Below, in pieces: positions 25,755 through 36,400 of a stretch of DNA of 64,000 bases. Each line of letters opens with the position of its first letter. The first letter of the stretch is position 1. A model generated the notes under the pieces. It worked only from the letters and a program-made list of their open reading frames with translations, was not told the DNA's origin and ran no database searches. The DNA comes from Torreya grandis (lineage: Eukaryota > Streptophyta > Pinopsida > Cupressales > Taxaceae): assembly GCA_037957365.1 (NCBI GenBank), contig JARHVA010007810.1, positions 157,501-221,500 of the forward strand, read 5' to 3'. A program made the translations under genes and the position numbers.

Positions 25755-26412
25755 ATAAATTTTACAACATAAATTATAGATAATAATTATAATAATACTT
25801 TATTATTTCCTATATTTCATAATACCATTAAGAAAATAGAAGAGATAAATAATTAGGACCATTTTCACATACCACAATAGTATGCATCCCAAACATAGTG
25901 ATATTTATTCCTTGAGGAAGTTGATCACCACATAATTTTTAATATTATTACATGTTATAGATAAAATCCAATATTTATAGTAATTATTTTCCATACATAT
26001 GAACTTGTGTTCCAGTGATGAGTTAGTATTGATGGCACCTATAAAAGCTTATCCACATTTTTCAAATGCTCAGACCTCAATAATAAATTAAAATGGCATG
26101 GAAAGAGTACACATTATATGCATTAAATAGGTAGGTATTTTACATCCTAAAATTAGTGTGTGCATATTTTAATATATTCAACCAATAATACTCTAACATA
26201 TGTATATGATGATTTATTGTACTTGTTGATCCATGACCAATGCCATATTTTTCATGAAATCCACTGAGTATTTGAGTTGATTCTTGTTTGTTCAGGAATC
26301 TTAAGTATATGACTTCATGATTATGTCTATAGAGTATGACTAATTTTATCATAAATTTTTTACTTTCGAGGAATAATCTCTTCTCTATGTTCAATTCAAA
26401 TGTCCTGGGCAC
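25755..26412 (-). pseudogene. Element C integrase relic (zinc-binding region and part of the core)
   Basis: The open piece 26,140-26,412 contains IEKRLFLESKKF, then a GFHEKYGIGHG stretch and YYWLNILKYAH, which fits the His-containing N-terminal zinc-binding region of plant Ty3/gypsy integrases (usual pattern H...GGH...Y-W-P...C..C). Downstream, in a shifted frame at about 25,843-25,893, comes FGMHTIVVCENGPNYLS, which fits the core segment usually written FG-P-x-IV-x-DNG. Here the catalytic-site Asp is Glu. The third catalytic residue and the C-terminal part are absent: element B begins at 25,754. Frameshifts and stops make it inactive. Confidence 0.65.
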
Positions 26413-26649
26413 TTATTGTTTAGTCAATAATAGACTACATCTTAATACCGGTCATCATTAGTAATGTCTTAAATTGTGTAACGTTGGTAAACAATTTGTA
26501 GATATACTTTAGCCATAACCTTTTTTATACCTTGAACTCTTATGATATTCATTGGTTATTTTAAATCAATGTCAACATCCTAAATAATATACATTCATTT
26601 GCCCCTTCTTTCACCTAGTTCATTTTGCATTAATATATATTTTACTACT

Positions 26650-27600
26650 GGGTCAAGCACTACTAAAAACACATTACTATAGAGAATGTAGTGCCTAAAC
26701 TTTTTAACTATCTTGATTAGAGAGAAGTATTTATTTTATTTCCTTGAATATCTCAATTCAAAATTTCAAAGTGGATATCTCATGAATGACACATGTCTCT
26801 CATCTATGGATTATTCTTTCTATATTAAAATAACTACACCAGAGTGTTCTAAGGTGAATAAGTTGATGTAAAGGGGATTTGTATATTCTAGATTGATTAC
26901 CACTGGTATGTTTACATTTTATTTATTAATTTATGAAAAATTGACTTGTTCATCAACTATCCATTCAATTTTGGCATCCTTATTTAACATGTTATTTAGT
27001 GGGTAGAATATCTATGCAAAGCTGGATATGAAGTTCCTGACGAAGTTGATCTTGTCAAAGAAGGATTTTAGTTATTCTATAATAAAGGGTAATGGAATTT
27101 TTATTATTGCTTCCAACCTCTCATGATATAAATATGTGTGTGTGTTTGCATGTGTGTGTGTGTGCCTCTCTAAGATGATGTGGCTAATAAATTTTCTCTT
27201 TGTTACTCTAAAAATATAGTTTTTTTGTTTAAATAGATCCCATGATCTCTAAATCTCTGTAGGACACTTGTCAAGTATTTTACATGGTATTTTCTATTCT
27301 TTGAGAATATATTAAAATCATCTTGGTATATCATGATGTATTTACCAATGATATTTTTAAATGTTATATCCATGACATACTGAAAGGTGACACCCATTTT
27401 GTTCATGTTGAATGGCATCTTCTTGTACATGAATTTTCCCCACTTAGTTTTAATATTATCTCAATCTAATCTTCATAGTTGTCCACTACTTGGTTGTATC
27501 CTGAGTACCTATCTAATAATGACATCATTTGTGATCCATTCAATATATTTAGAACTTCATGTAGTGAATGGAGTGGGAAATTATCCTTTTTAAGGCCTTA
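26650..27600 (-). pseudogene. Element C reverse transcriptase and RNase H relic
   Basis: Minus-strand reading gives, in order: MMSLLDRYSGYNQV (about 27,500-27,539; family form S-L-DG-SGYNQ), MPFNMNKMGVTFQYVMD (27,370-27,420; family form MPFGL-NAGATFQR-MD), and IYQDDF at 27,315-27,332, which is the polymerase catalytic motif with both Asp kept. Then FSKNRKYHVKYL and YLNKKTIF follow. Beyond a (TG)n microsatellite come KSFFDKINFVRNFI, then PVVINLEYTNPLYI and HVSFMRYPL-NFELRYS, matching the connection and RNase H region of plant Ty3/gypsy pol. The best open piece is 27,203-27,430 (75 codons). Several stops and the microsatellite disrupt it. Confidence 0.85.
27135..27164. repeat. (TG)n microsatellite inside the reverse transcriptase relic
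   Basis: Two TG runs of about 10 and 14 bases separated by TTTGCA. It lies where the RT thumb/connection coding should be and shows that the coding region has long been free to drift. Confidence 0.9.
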
Positions 27601-28391
27601 TTAAAGTTTTGTAAGTCAACACAAAACATTATCTATCAATTTTTATTCCTCATACACACCAAATTTTCCACCCATGTGGAGTGCCTAATAGGGAAAATTA
27701 TCCTTTCTTGGAAATTTTTTGTACCTCTTTGAATATAAATGGTTCTAAACATGGATTGGATAGTCTCTACCTTTATCTAAATGGCTTGACCCCTATCTTG
27801 AGATGAATGGTGTGCATGAAAATAAATGTATTAAACAATGTTAATTCCTCATAAATACACATAATAACATCCTTGACATCCTTTAAGGATTAAACAAAAT
27901 ATTATTTCTCATTTTTAGTGTATGTCAATCCTAGAAACACATTCTTTGACTCCTTGGCATTGCCAAGGTTGCAATGTTGGTGTAGAATACCTTTGGTGGG
28001 GGATTTATTTCTCACCCTAGTAATCCATATCAAAAATCATTATAATTAAACAATTCACTTAGGTATACTATTGGTTTTCAAGTTTATGACCCCTTCCTCG
28101 TCTAATATTTATTCTTCCATGTTATCTTTGTCTATGATTTTTGAATCAAACACATCTATGTTGGTGATGAAATTGATGATGTGTTGGTCATAGTTGAACA
28201 CTTGAAGTGATGTATGTTATAAGGAATGAATAAGTAGATATTAAATACATAGATAACCTTCTCAACTTAGAATTGGTTTTAGGCTCAAGAGTACTATAAA
28301 TTGTAGTTAATTCATCTACCATGTAATTATTTATGTGAGGTAGAGTCTGATTATTGAATGAATCAAATATTTTTTCAAGTTCCAAACTCAA
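27601..28391 (-). pseudogene. Element C pol linker between archaeal-type RNase H and RT
   Basis: The 67-codon piece 28,188-28,391 starts near LELEKIFDSFN and contains NYMVDELTTIYSTLEPK, which fits the segment after the archaeal-type RNase H in plant pol proteins (family form I-R--N---D-LA--AS-L-P). Further downstream the frame is lost until the RT starts. Confidence 0.55.
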
Positions 28392-28419
28392 ATATGGTAC
28401 CTATATAAATTCTTATAAT

Positions 28420-28700
28420 TACAACCATACTAACTTCTCATTTACTTAACTACCAATTTATAATGACCAAATACTTTAAGGTCCTTAACTTTCTTTTTCA
28501 ATCTGAATAAGAGACCATAAAGCAGGGCCTCATACTGATCTACATTGTTAAAGGAACTAAATTTCAAGTGAAAAGTATTCAAGTATGATTTCCCTCTTGG
28601 ATTGATAAGTTTTATATCTGCACTTCACCTACTCTTATATTTAGAACCATCAAATTTCAATATCCATATATTATTTTCAAATGTATACTTTAAATTTTGA
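28420..28700 (-). pseudogene. Element C archaeal-type RNase H relic
   Basis: Minus-strand reading gives FDGSKYKS (FDGS at 28,641-28,652), INPRGKSY, FSSFNNVDQYEALLYGL and DLKVFGHYKLVV. This fits the archaeal-type RNase H of plant Tat-lineage elements, whose usual form is FDGS-----G-G, then TNN-AEYEAL--GL, then L-V-GDS--VV. The first Asp and the Glu of YEAL are kept; the Asp of GDS has become His. It lies between protease and RT rather than after the RT-linked RNase H. Confidence 0.7.
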
Positions 28701-29229
28701 TAAGCTAGTTTTGATACAACATGGATATATTCTTTGATCTTCTTAATTCCTTCTTAGTACTCACCTTGATTTTTATCTATCATGGATATTTTGGAAAAAT
28801 CTTTAGTCGCATGAGTGAGAACAGGGTTATCTAGATTTGACATTTCTCATCATAAAAGATCACAAACCCATTAACTTCATTTGGATAGTCCTTATTAGTC
28901 TTGTTAATATTTGATTCACCCATACCCAATAATAACAATATTTATTTGTATTATTATTCCTCACTTAGATCAGTAGGTTTCACCTCTTTAAATATTGTGG
29001 TGACAGTAAGAAATAAGTGATTTTAGGTACACAAAGGAAATCATCCTCATCAAGTTGATCTAGTTCCTTAGTTTTTGAAATTTCTTATATAGAAAACATG
29101 TTAATGGATAATTTATTGAAGGTTTATACTTCATTCTCAAGTTTATACACCCCTAGATATGACTCTTCAAATAATATCTCATTTAATTTGTTGTATTATG
29201 TTATCATATAATACATATTAGGATCATGT

Positions 29230-29690
29230 TAAACTTAATTTGATTAGGTATGCCTCTCCATAGGACCCACATGTGTGAGAAATTAGTTTTCATGTAACCA
29301 TTTAGCATTCTAGACCAATCCTTGCTCAGGTGCATACTATAGGCATTAGGTATATCCACTACCTAAATATCAGTGAACTATTGTACCTTTATCTCAGATG
29401 CTAGACGGATTGGAGTGTTATTTAGCTATTTAACTACTCTAACTTCTAATTTTTCCAATTAAACCACTTTCCTATTTGATTTTTTTGGTATTAGACCCAA
29501 CTATTGGTAGATGTCATAGGGCACAACATTTATAGAACCACCTAAATCTACCAACTAATTATGTATGTTATTACAAAACATACATATCATTCAAAAGAAA
29601 TGAGGTGTTTCAATTTTTTCCTTGTGAAAGGTAATGTGGTAATTACATGTCCTATTGGTTTCTTTTTTTTAGGAGTAAATCATTCTTTGA
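29230..29690 (-). pseudogene. Element C aspartic protease relic
   Basis: LVDLGGSINVVPYDIYQ at about 29,510-29,560 matches the plant retrotransposon protease motif (DLGAS-N--P---Y). The catalytic Asp is kept and the usual Ala is Gly. Downstream, DWSRMLNGYMKTNFSHMW (about 29,265-29,320) matches the conserved segment (DWS--L-GY--T--SH-W) that follows the protease in Tat-like pol proteins. Stops interrupt it. Confidence 0.75.
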
Positions 29691-31480
29691 TGAGCATGTT
29701 CTCTTAGTTCAATATTTGAAGATAGTTAATTATTTTGATATTTACCTTAGTCATCTTTAGGTCATCCATAATATTATATTCATGTTTGTTTGGATCTAAT
29801 TATTTGTCACCATATGGAGGCAAGGATTTATTCTTTGATTGGTATGATGTGATACTTCTTATATGTGGAGGTGGATTATTATTTGAGTTCTGATTAGGGA
29901 GAACTTGAGTGTTATTTGGAGTAAAAGAAGTCAATTTTGTTTGAAACTTGCTCATCAACTAATAGTTATTTCTATGTTAAAATTTCTTCAAAGCATGAAT
30001 GTCATCTATGTTATCTTATGGCTCATTGTCAATTTAGAATGGAAACTCATAAGTTTCCAAGACAAGAAATCTTCCAAGATTTCCTCCACTTTGGTTAGAG
30101 TTATTTTCAAGTGTGGGGACTAGTTCTAAGTTGTCCATTTCCTTTTTGAAAATATTAGAGGAACATATGAACTCCACATAATCAATTTTAATATGGTCTA
30201 ATATATTGTGTATCATACACCAAGTGGATAACACTAAATCACTTATGTTTATGACATTGGAATCATCATTATTTTTATTTTGGTTATTTTTATCTAATGA
30301 GATAAGTACAACTCCTTTGTTTGGTCTCATGTTCCACTCTCTATTGGTTCTTTATAAGTTAAAACATAGGTAATTGTCTTCAAAAATTTACCAAATAATT
30401 ATTTAACCTCTAAACTATCTACTATAAGTTAGATACTTATAGGTTTACACCAACATTTTGTAGTTTCTCACTTTCAATTTTTAATTAACTACAGGTTCAC
30501 TAGCATTAAAAAATTTAGGGGTATTGAGATTAGCTTGGTTAGAAAAATTGTTGGTAGGCATCTAGTTATTTATAAATAGGGGATAAATTTATTATAACTA
30601 GTGAAAGTAGAATAACCACTAGTGTTTGGTGGGGTATAACTATTGTTATATGCTACAAGAACAACTTGTTATTTGCTTGCTTGAGTCAAAACATGACTGG
30701 GAGGCATATATGGTAGCTCATTAGGCATGTAGTTCATTGGTATTGGATTGTAGATTGGATTTGGGATTCCATACAAGGGACTTGGAATTATGTTCATTAG
30801 TTGTGTAACCTATTATATAGCATGATTAATAACTAGGATATGATTGTAAGCCCTTGGTTATCCTAGTTAAGGCAAAGGAACCATTTTGTAACCTTTTGGA
30901 ACCATTTGGTGTTCAAAATTTACATCATCATTAAATGCTAATTAAAATGATAAGAGGGCTACTGGGGTTCTCCTAAGGAACATGGAGGTCATTAAGTCAA
31001 TATTTCTCAAGTAATTTTGAATTTTAGTAGCTTCCATTTGAGTATAAGTGTCTTTAATCCTTTGATAAAGTTTGTGGAACTATGCATTAAATATGCTCAT
31101 TTGGCTCTATACAAGTAGATAAAAAGTGATGATATAGGAAAACTATATTAATAGGTAGCCTAAAATGATTGACGAAAAAATTTCAAGATGATTCCTTGAA
31201 GTTATCAACCCATTTGGTAGGCCCAAGTAATAGGCATAATTGACCTCTCCCAAGGAGTAATGGAAGAGGTGAAAAGAAACATCTTCATGATGTGCTTGCA
31301 TTCATATCAAGATATCCTTAAATGCATATATGTGATCTTTAGATGATTGAATCTCATTGGGCATATACTTTGGGAAAATTTTATCTAGATTCTTTAGTAA
31401 ATTACGAGTAGGCCCTAGAATATTCATAGGTCATCCACCTTAACCAATCCAATTAGGGTTATCCATCATTTTTGGATTCT
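29691..31480 (-). pseudogene. Element C Gag relic
   Basis: From about 31,440 leftward the minus strand reads NILGPTRNLLKNLDKIFPKY, then a SSKDHIYAFKDI segment and HEDVSFHLFHYSLGEVNYAYYLGLPNGLITS, which fits the Retrotrans_gag region (usual form DH---F------H-DV--RLF---L-G-A--WY--L---SI-S). A later open piece at 30,034-30,330 (98 codons) is Asn/Asp-rich, and about 29,700-29,880 there is an Asn/Pro-rich stretch followed by YNIMDDLKMTKVNI, as seen just before the protease in related plant elements. Heavily frameshifted; no clean zinc knuckle was read. Confidence 0.7.
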
Positions 31481-31794
31481 ATGGGGAAACAAATATATTA
31501 ACAAATGGAGTTATAGTAGTATTCGAGCTACTAGTTGAGTGTACTTGTCAATATTTAGATTTTACTATATTTTTATTATGTTTAAAGTGTTTACTAAGCT
31601 CAAGGAGCTCAAAATAAATGCCTAAAAATTTTGAGTTCCTTGTTATTCTTAATATTTCCATCTTAGTTTTTGGGACATGTGAGCATGGGAAATGCTAAAA
31701 AATATTCAAGTTTTGAATTACTAAGTTTTTCATTTTCATGGTTTTGGATAGTTTTAGGCCTTCCTTATCACACTAGTTCTATTTACATGCATTA
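31481..31794. other. Element C leader between Gag and 5' LTR
   Basis: A primer-binding site would be expected just left of 31,795 (minus strand, directly after the LTR end CATCATGTCA). The sequence there (TAATGCATGTAAATAG) matches no common plant retrotransposon site, so it has decayed or is of an unusual type. Confidence 0.4.
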
Positions 31795-32691
31795 TGACAT
31801 GATGCGAATGGTCTAGGCTCACCTCATAGCTTAACACTCTATAAAAGACATTTTGGGGAATTTTCACAAGGGTTTTGTCTACTGGGTCATGGTTTGTTTA
31901 TCTTCATTTAGTCAAGCATTGTAATGGTTCTAATTTAAAGGGTTTTTTTCTATTTTGACTATCCTAAACATCAAACATGTATTTTAATGGATTTTAGTTA
32001 CTTGAAAAATGTAAAATGAAATATGTGTTTGTCATTTTTTTAATCAAGTTTTTTGAAGTTGTAAATAATAAAATATGAATTCATTTATAATTAGTAAAAA
32101 ATAAATGTTTAGGGTTTTACATAATGTGTGTGATTGATTTTGATGTTCATTCCATTATGATTAACATCTAATGATGAATTAATAATAATTGAAAAAAGTA
32201 TTTTAATAAGGATATGCATTTAATTAGATTGCATCATAATTTTCTAATATAACTAACTAATAAAAAATAATAAGATATAATGGAGAGGAAAGAAAATAAA
32301 AGCATGTTATAAGCAATGTAAATTTGAAACCATTGATTGAATTTAACAGTTAGAAATCAATCCCTCATGTGAACAACTGATAAAAAATCACCAAAATAAT
32401 AATGTAATCATATAAGGAGATTGAGAGGATTAGAGGAAGGGAAATGACAACCATTCACATGAGAAGATCATAAATAAACCTCCATGATCTCATACAAATA
32501 AATATTTTTATGTTGATAACCATGTTTTGTGTTGATTACAATTGATTACATCCAAATACCACTAGTGTAACACCAAGTTTACAATATTGAGATATTAATC
32601 TACTAAAACAAAAAAATTCATGAAAAATATGTGTGATTGGCTCTATGGTCTCTTTGGGAGAAGAAAATCCAACCTTTTTACAATAAAAATC

Positions 32692-32723
32692 CCCCTTATA
32701 TATAAACTACAATCTTTAAGGGG
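32692..32723 (-). promoter_or_regulatory. LTR hairpin with TATA-like core, right copy (candidate promoter)
   Basis: Same 32-bp structure as at 5,074-5,105: a CCCCTTA/TAAGGGG stem around TATATAAACTACAATCT. In minus sense the TATA-like core lies about 0.9 kb upstream of the Gag relic, a plausible promoter of element C. Confidence 0.45.
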
Positions 32724-33089
32724 AAGATTTTCCCTCTAAAAAGGTCAACCACCTCCATTAATGTTCATCAACCTATTTTATTTCAAAATTAACTCCACTC
32801 CATTTCATTTTAAATTTTCACCACCTACATAAGGAAAAACAAGACACTTTTCATAATGGAGAACTTTTGGGTCTTTTAAGTGCACTTTACTAAGGAAAAA
32901 ATAAAATGGGGTTAGAAAAATGGCCGTAAAAATTGATTTATAAACCCTCCAAAGATAATTATTACCAAAATATCCATGTCAAAACCACCTTCCAAATTCA
33001 TTAAGTATTTTACAAATCCGATTAATAGACAAACATTATTACCAAAAAATGAACCCTATGTCATAGTTTGTCAAGACCCTTGACCTGTA

Positions 33090-33375
33090 ATGTAGGCATC
33101 AAACACAAATGGATGAAATTTAGTCATGGTGGTCTAATGGATGTAATGTAGTTGGGAATTATTGATGAACGACTAAAATATATTAATCAGGATTTGATGA
33201 CTATAATGTAGTCATTGGGGTCTAATGGCTATAATGCAGTCATCAGGAGTCTAATGACTGTGATAGAGTCAAGTATCAGTGATAAAAAAATGAAATGCAG
33301 TCATTAGATTATGAATACTAAAATAAAATCATCAATTTATAATTTTTATAATGTAGTCAAATAACCTTGATGTAT
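33090..33375. repeat. ~30-bp minisatellite in element C right LTR
   Basis: Units of about 29-30 bp with GTCTAATGGCTATAATGCAG followed by a TCATCAGG-like end are clearest between 33,180 and 33,280, then become irregular. Counterpart of 5,475-5,850. Confidence 0.75.
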
Positions 33376-33855
33376 GCATGAGAGGTTTAAAAATCTAACA
33401 CTTTAAAAGGAGGTCAAAATGACATTTAAAGACCAAGTGTTATATATGAAAATTTATTACACAAACTTGGTCATCATAATGGGATATATTTTAAGATCTT
33501 GAAGGAAAAAAAAATGAGATGAACCCCTAGAATAGGGTAAGGGAGTTGAGAGAGTTAAGATATCTCACTTTCAAATGCAAACTAGGAGGTCATAAATATT
33601 TTTTTACACTATGTAAAATACAAAGTTGACTCACACAAATGTGGTGTTTCCAATGGTGAAAGTGTCAAGGGTTAAGAACACAAATATATAGAAATCACCA
33701 ATGGAAGTTTTAATGATAATACCAATGAACTATGATCCCATGTAGGAGTATATCAAAGGTAAGAAATAAGGTTGCATAATTCTTAAAATAATTAGGGTGT
33801 GTTATGTAAGCAATAATAGATATACGATGTATTTGACATTTTTTATAGCACATTT

Positions 33856-34403
33856 GATCCATGGGATATTATGATATATTTATGTTGGTTTATTATGATT
33901 TATTATAATCACTTCCTTGAGTGTCTTTCATTGATATTTTATTTCTCTATCAAGCATATGGATATGCTCTATTAATTTCAGCCCTCATTCCTTTATTTTC
34001 TTCTTGTACATTTGAATGTGTCATTCCTTATTTTATGGACATTTTAATGTCATTATTTATTTTTTATACATTTTACTATGTCATTTCCCTTAAATTGTGA
34101 TACATTTGAACATGTTTGTTATAGTCTCCTTGGACCATTGCCTTTTGACTTGCTTTTGAGCCCTCTTGTGTGGGTGCTTGATTTACTTGTTGAGATTTTA
34201 CTATTACTATATATACATTTCCATGATATTTATCATTCATATTAGTAATTTATGTGATCACATTATATTTAATTAATTGATACATCTACCTATACATGTT
34301 ATCATATATGCTAGATGGTTCATTCATAATTATATGGTTATTTTATCCTTTTGAAGTGAGGTGACTACTAGTCTCTATTCTTACCTCACATAAAAGGGGG
34401 AGT
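33856..34403. other. AT-rich stretch ending in a purine tract; possible 3' end of another LTR element
   Basis: No coding region seen. It contains repeated TACATTT-x-ATGTCATT phrases (34,010-34,100). It ends in AAAAGGGGGAG (34,394-34,404), followed by TATTAATGGGGGCATGTCATA. In plus sense this resembles a polypurine tract and an LTR start, but no partner LTR was found in the window. Confidence 0.35.
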
Positions 34404-34574
34404 ATTAATGGGGGCATGTCATAAAGTAATGAAATCTAAATATTTATAATTTTTTTGGGTCATGTCATAGATACATGGTCTCCATTCATTCATATTATTA
34501 GATTCAATGGGGACTTGTTTTGGAAACATGTTCTCCATACTTATTCATTATTCAAGATACCCAAATTATAAGTG

Positions 34575-34617
34575 CTAATGTGTAGAACATGTTTTGGAAA
34601 CATGTTATACACATTAG
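34575..34617. repeat. 43-bp inverted repeat (20-bp arms, 3-base loop)
   Basis: Arms begin CTAATGTGTAGAACATG and end ATGTTATACACATTAG with loop TGG. Only one pair of the 20 is mismatched. A partial copy (TTTTGGAAACATGTT) occurs about 70 bp earlier. It lies in the LTR-like stretch after the purine tract and could fold into a very stable hairpin. Confidence 0.85.
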
Positions 34618-36400
34618 TAATTATATTAGTTTTTATATTTATCCATGTATATTTGGGTAATGTTATGGTAATATTTCACCCACACTTGTTTAAATTTACA
34701 AATTTGCTAAAGCACATAATTATGTGATTCATATACACATTTATGGAAGAATTATATACACTAGTACCATTGTTATACATCCTTTTATCAAGAGACATAT
34801 CTTATCTGAATATGTTATGTAATTTGCACCTAACATTATAAAGTATAAATCAATTTAAGATTCATAACATTTTTAGGGACTATCACCACCCACTAGGTTG
34901 GACTTTTACAAACTATATGGAGCCAATCTACTAAAGTAGTTAGTTTAACTTTTGGTATTGTTTAGAAAAATAAATCGCTCAATATTTTTAGAGTGGAATC
35001 AATTGTATCAATTAGCCTCACTAGTTTGATAGTGTTAGTTGACTAGATTCACTCACACTCACCATGTTCTAAGTATTATTGGGTTTCATGATTAAGATAG
35101 TTGTAACTATCATGTGGAAATTCATCTTTGCTCCAAGGTTTGGGAAATTGTACCTGATATCTCTCTATCTCTATCTACTTATATATAGGCACTTTACAAA
35201 TTTATACTTGTCTTAATCTTAGCCTTAGTGATTCATAATGATAAATATTTAAAATGAAATTTCCAAAAGGTAAGTGTTAACCAAATTTGACCCTATAGGT
35301 CAAATTGGGGCACCTATAGGTAAAAAAATTGATTTTTAGGCATTTTAGGGGTCTAATAAATATGTCTCAAGGTGTTTTATAGATTAATTAATTTCATTTA
35401 ATGTTACACTAGCCTTGGTGCTTACTCATTTTAGTCTTTTGAGTCATTTTGAGGTCAAAAAATGGCATTTAATGAGTTGTACAAATTCTTTGGGAAGTTT
35501 TAAGGTTAATAAAGTTTGTTTAACATGACATGTGTCCTCACATATCTTAATAAACTATTGGTAACTGAAAGTGGTATGTAATTTAGAAGAAAGAGTAGTT
35601 TTCTTGCAAAAAAGGGTGAGTTTGGCACTTGTATGATCCATGGGGAAGTGTTCCACATTTGTAAAGATCATATAATGTCCCTTAAGCTTCATAAATCTTA
35701 GATAAACATTTTAAATTCTATGAAAGTTCCATTTTTTGGCCTAAAACCATTCTACTCCTTTTTCATCCTTCTAGGCACATAGATCTAATCTTTAGGTTTA
35801 TACTTAGTATGGCCAGCAGAGGAGTTTTCAAATAAAATGCCTTGTGTAGGTGATAATAAAATTAAATAAATTCATAAAAATTATAATATTTATAATGATG
35901 GTGTCTTGTACTTTATGAATCATCCTCATGAAGTTGACAGTGTTTTTTGCTTGTTGTTTCATGCACCTTGTAGGTTTTACTTCAGTTTTGGAAATTCCAT
36001 ACAAACTAGTTACTTGGTTTGGTTCTAGATGATTTTTAACTCATCATAAAATTATTAAAATTCTTATTTTAATGTTTTAAGGTGTTTTTATAGGTCAAGT
36101 ACATCTGTCATGTAGGCAATTTTTCACCATTTTTAAGAACTTCATGATTGTTCATGGTTTTAGAGGGTTTTGATAAGATGTTTAACATGTTTTAAATGTG
36201 ATATGGATTCCATTTACATTTAAAAATTCATTATTCAAGTTAACTTCCATGATTTTGTAATCATATGCAACATCACATTCAAGAAACCATTAATGAATGC
36301 ATACATGAATCTCAAGAAGGACAAATGTTGAAATGGAACATATGAGCTTGTTTAAATATTTTAAACCTCTTCATGTTAAATTTTAATATCATGAGATTAT
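34618..36400. other. AT-rich stretch, nothing recognised
   Basis: Follows the possible LTR start at about 34,405. A CTCTCTATCTCTATCT run at 35,160 might mark the end of that LTR. No coding region, tandem repeat or second copy elsewhere in the window was seen. Confidence 0.35.

Larger units (their letters stand above)
4171..33850 (-). mobile_element. Element C: Ty3/gypsy LTR retrotransposon (minus sense), split by element B
   Basis: Two long direct repeats in the same orientation (about 4,171-6,350 and 31,795-33,850) bracket a minus-strand relic with the order Gag, protease, archaeal-type RNase H, reverse transcriptase, RNase H, integrase. In minus sense the 5' LTR is the right copy and the 3' LTR the left copy. 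LTR ends are TG/CA on the right copy, and CATTT flanks both outer ends. The element is interrupted from about 7.1 to 25.75 kb by element B, and the integrase C-terminal part was not found on the far side, so some sequence has also been lost. No clear primer-binding site or polypurine tract is left. The domain order resembles plant Tat-lineage pol proteins; that lineage call is from memory and needs a phylogeny. Confidence 0.65.
31795..33850 (-). repeat. Element C right LTR (5' LTR), about 2.06 kb
   Basis: Pairs with 4,171-6,350. The left edge TGACATGATG is identical in form to that of the partner. The right edge is placed at TATAGCA (33,844-33,850) because CATTT follows, as it precedes the partner; similarity to the partner is strong only to about 33,800. 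In minus sense the LTR would begin TGCTATAAAAAATGTC. Confidence 0.7.
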
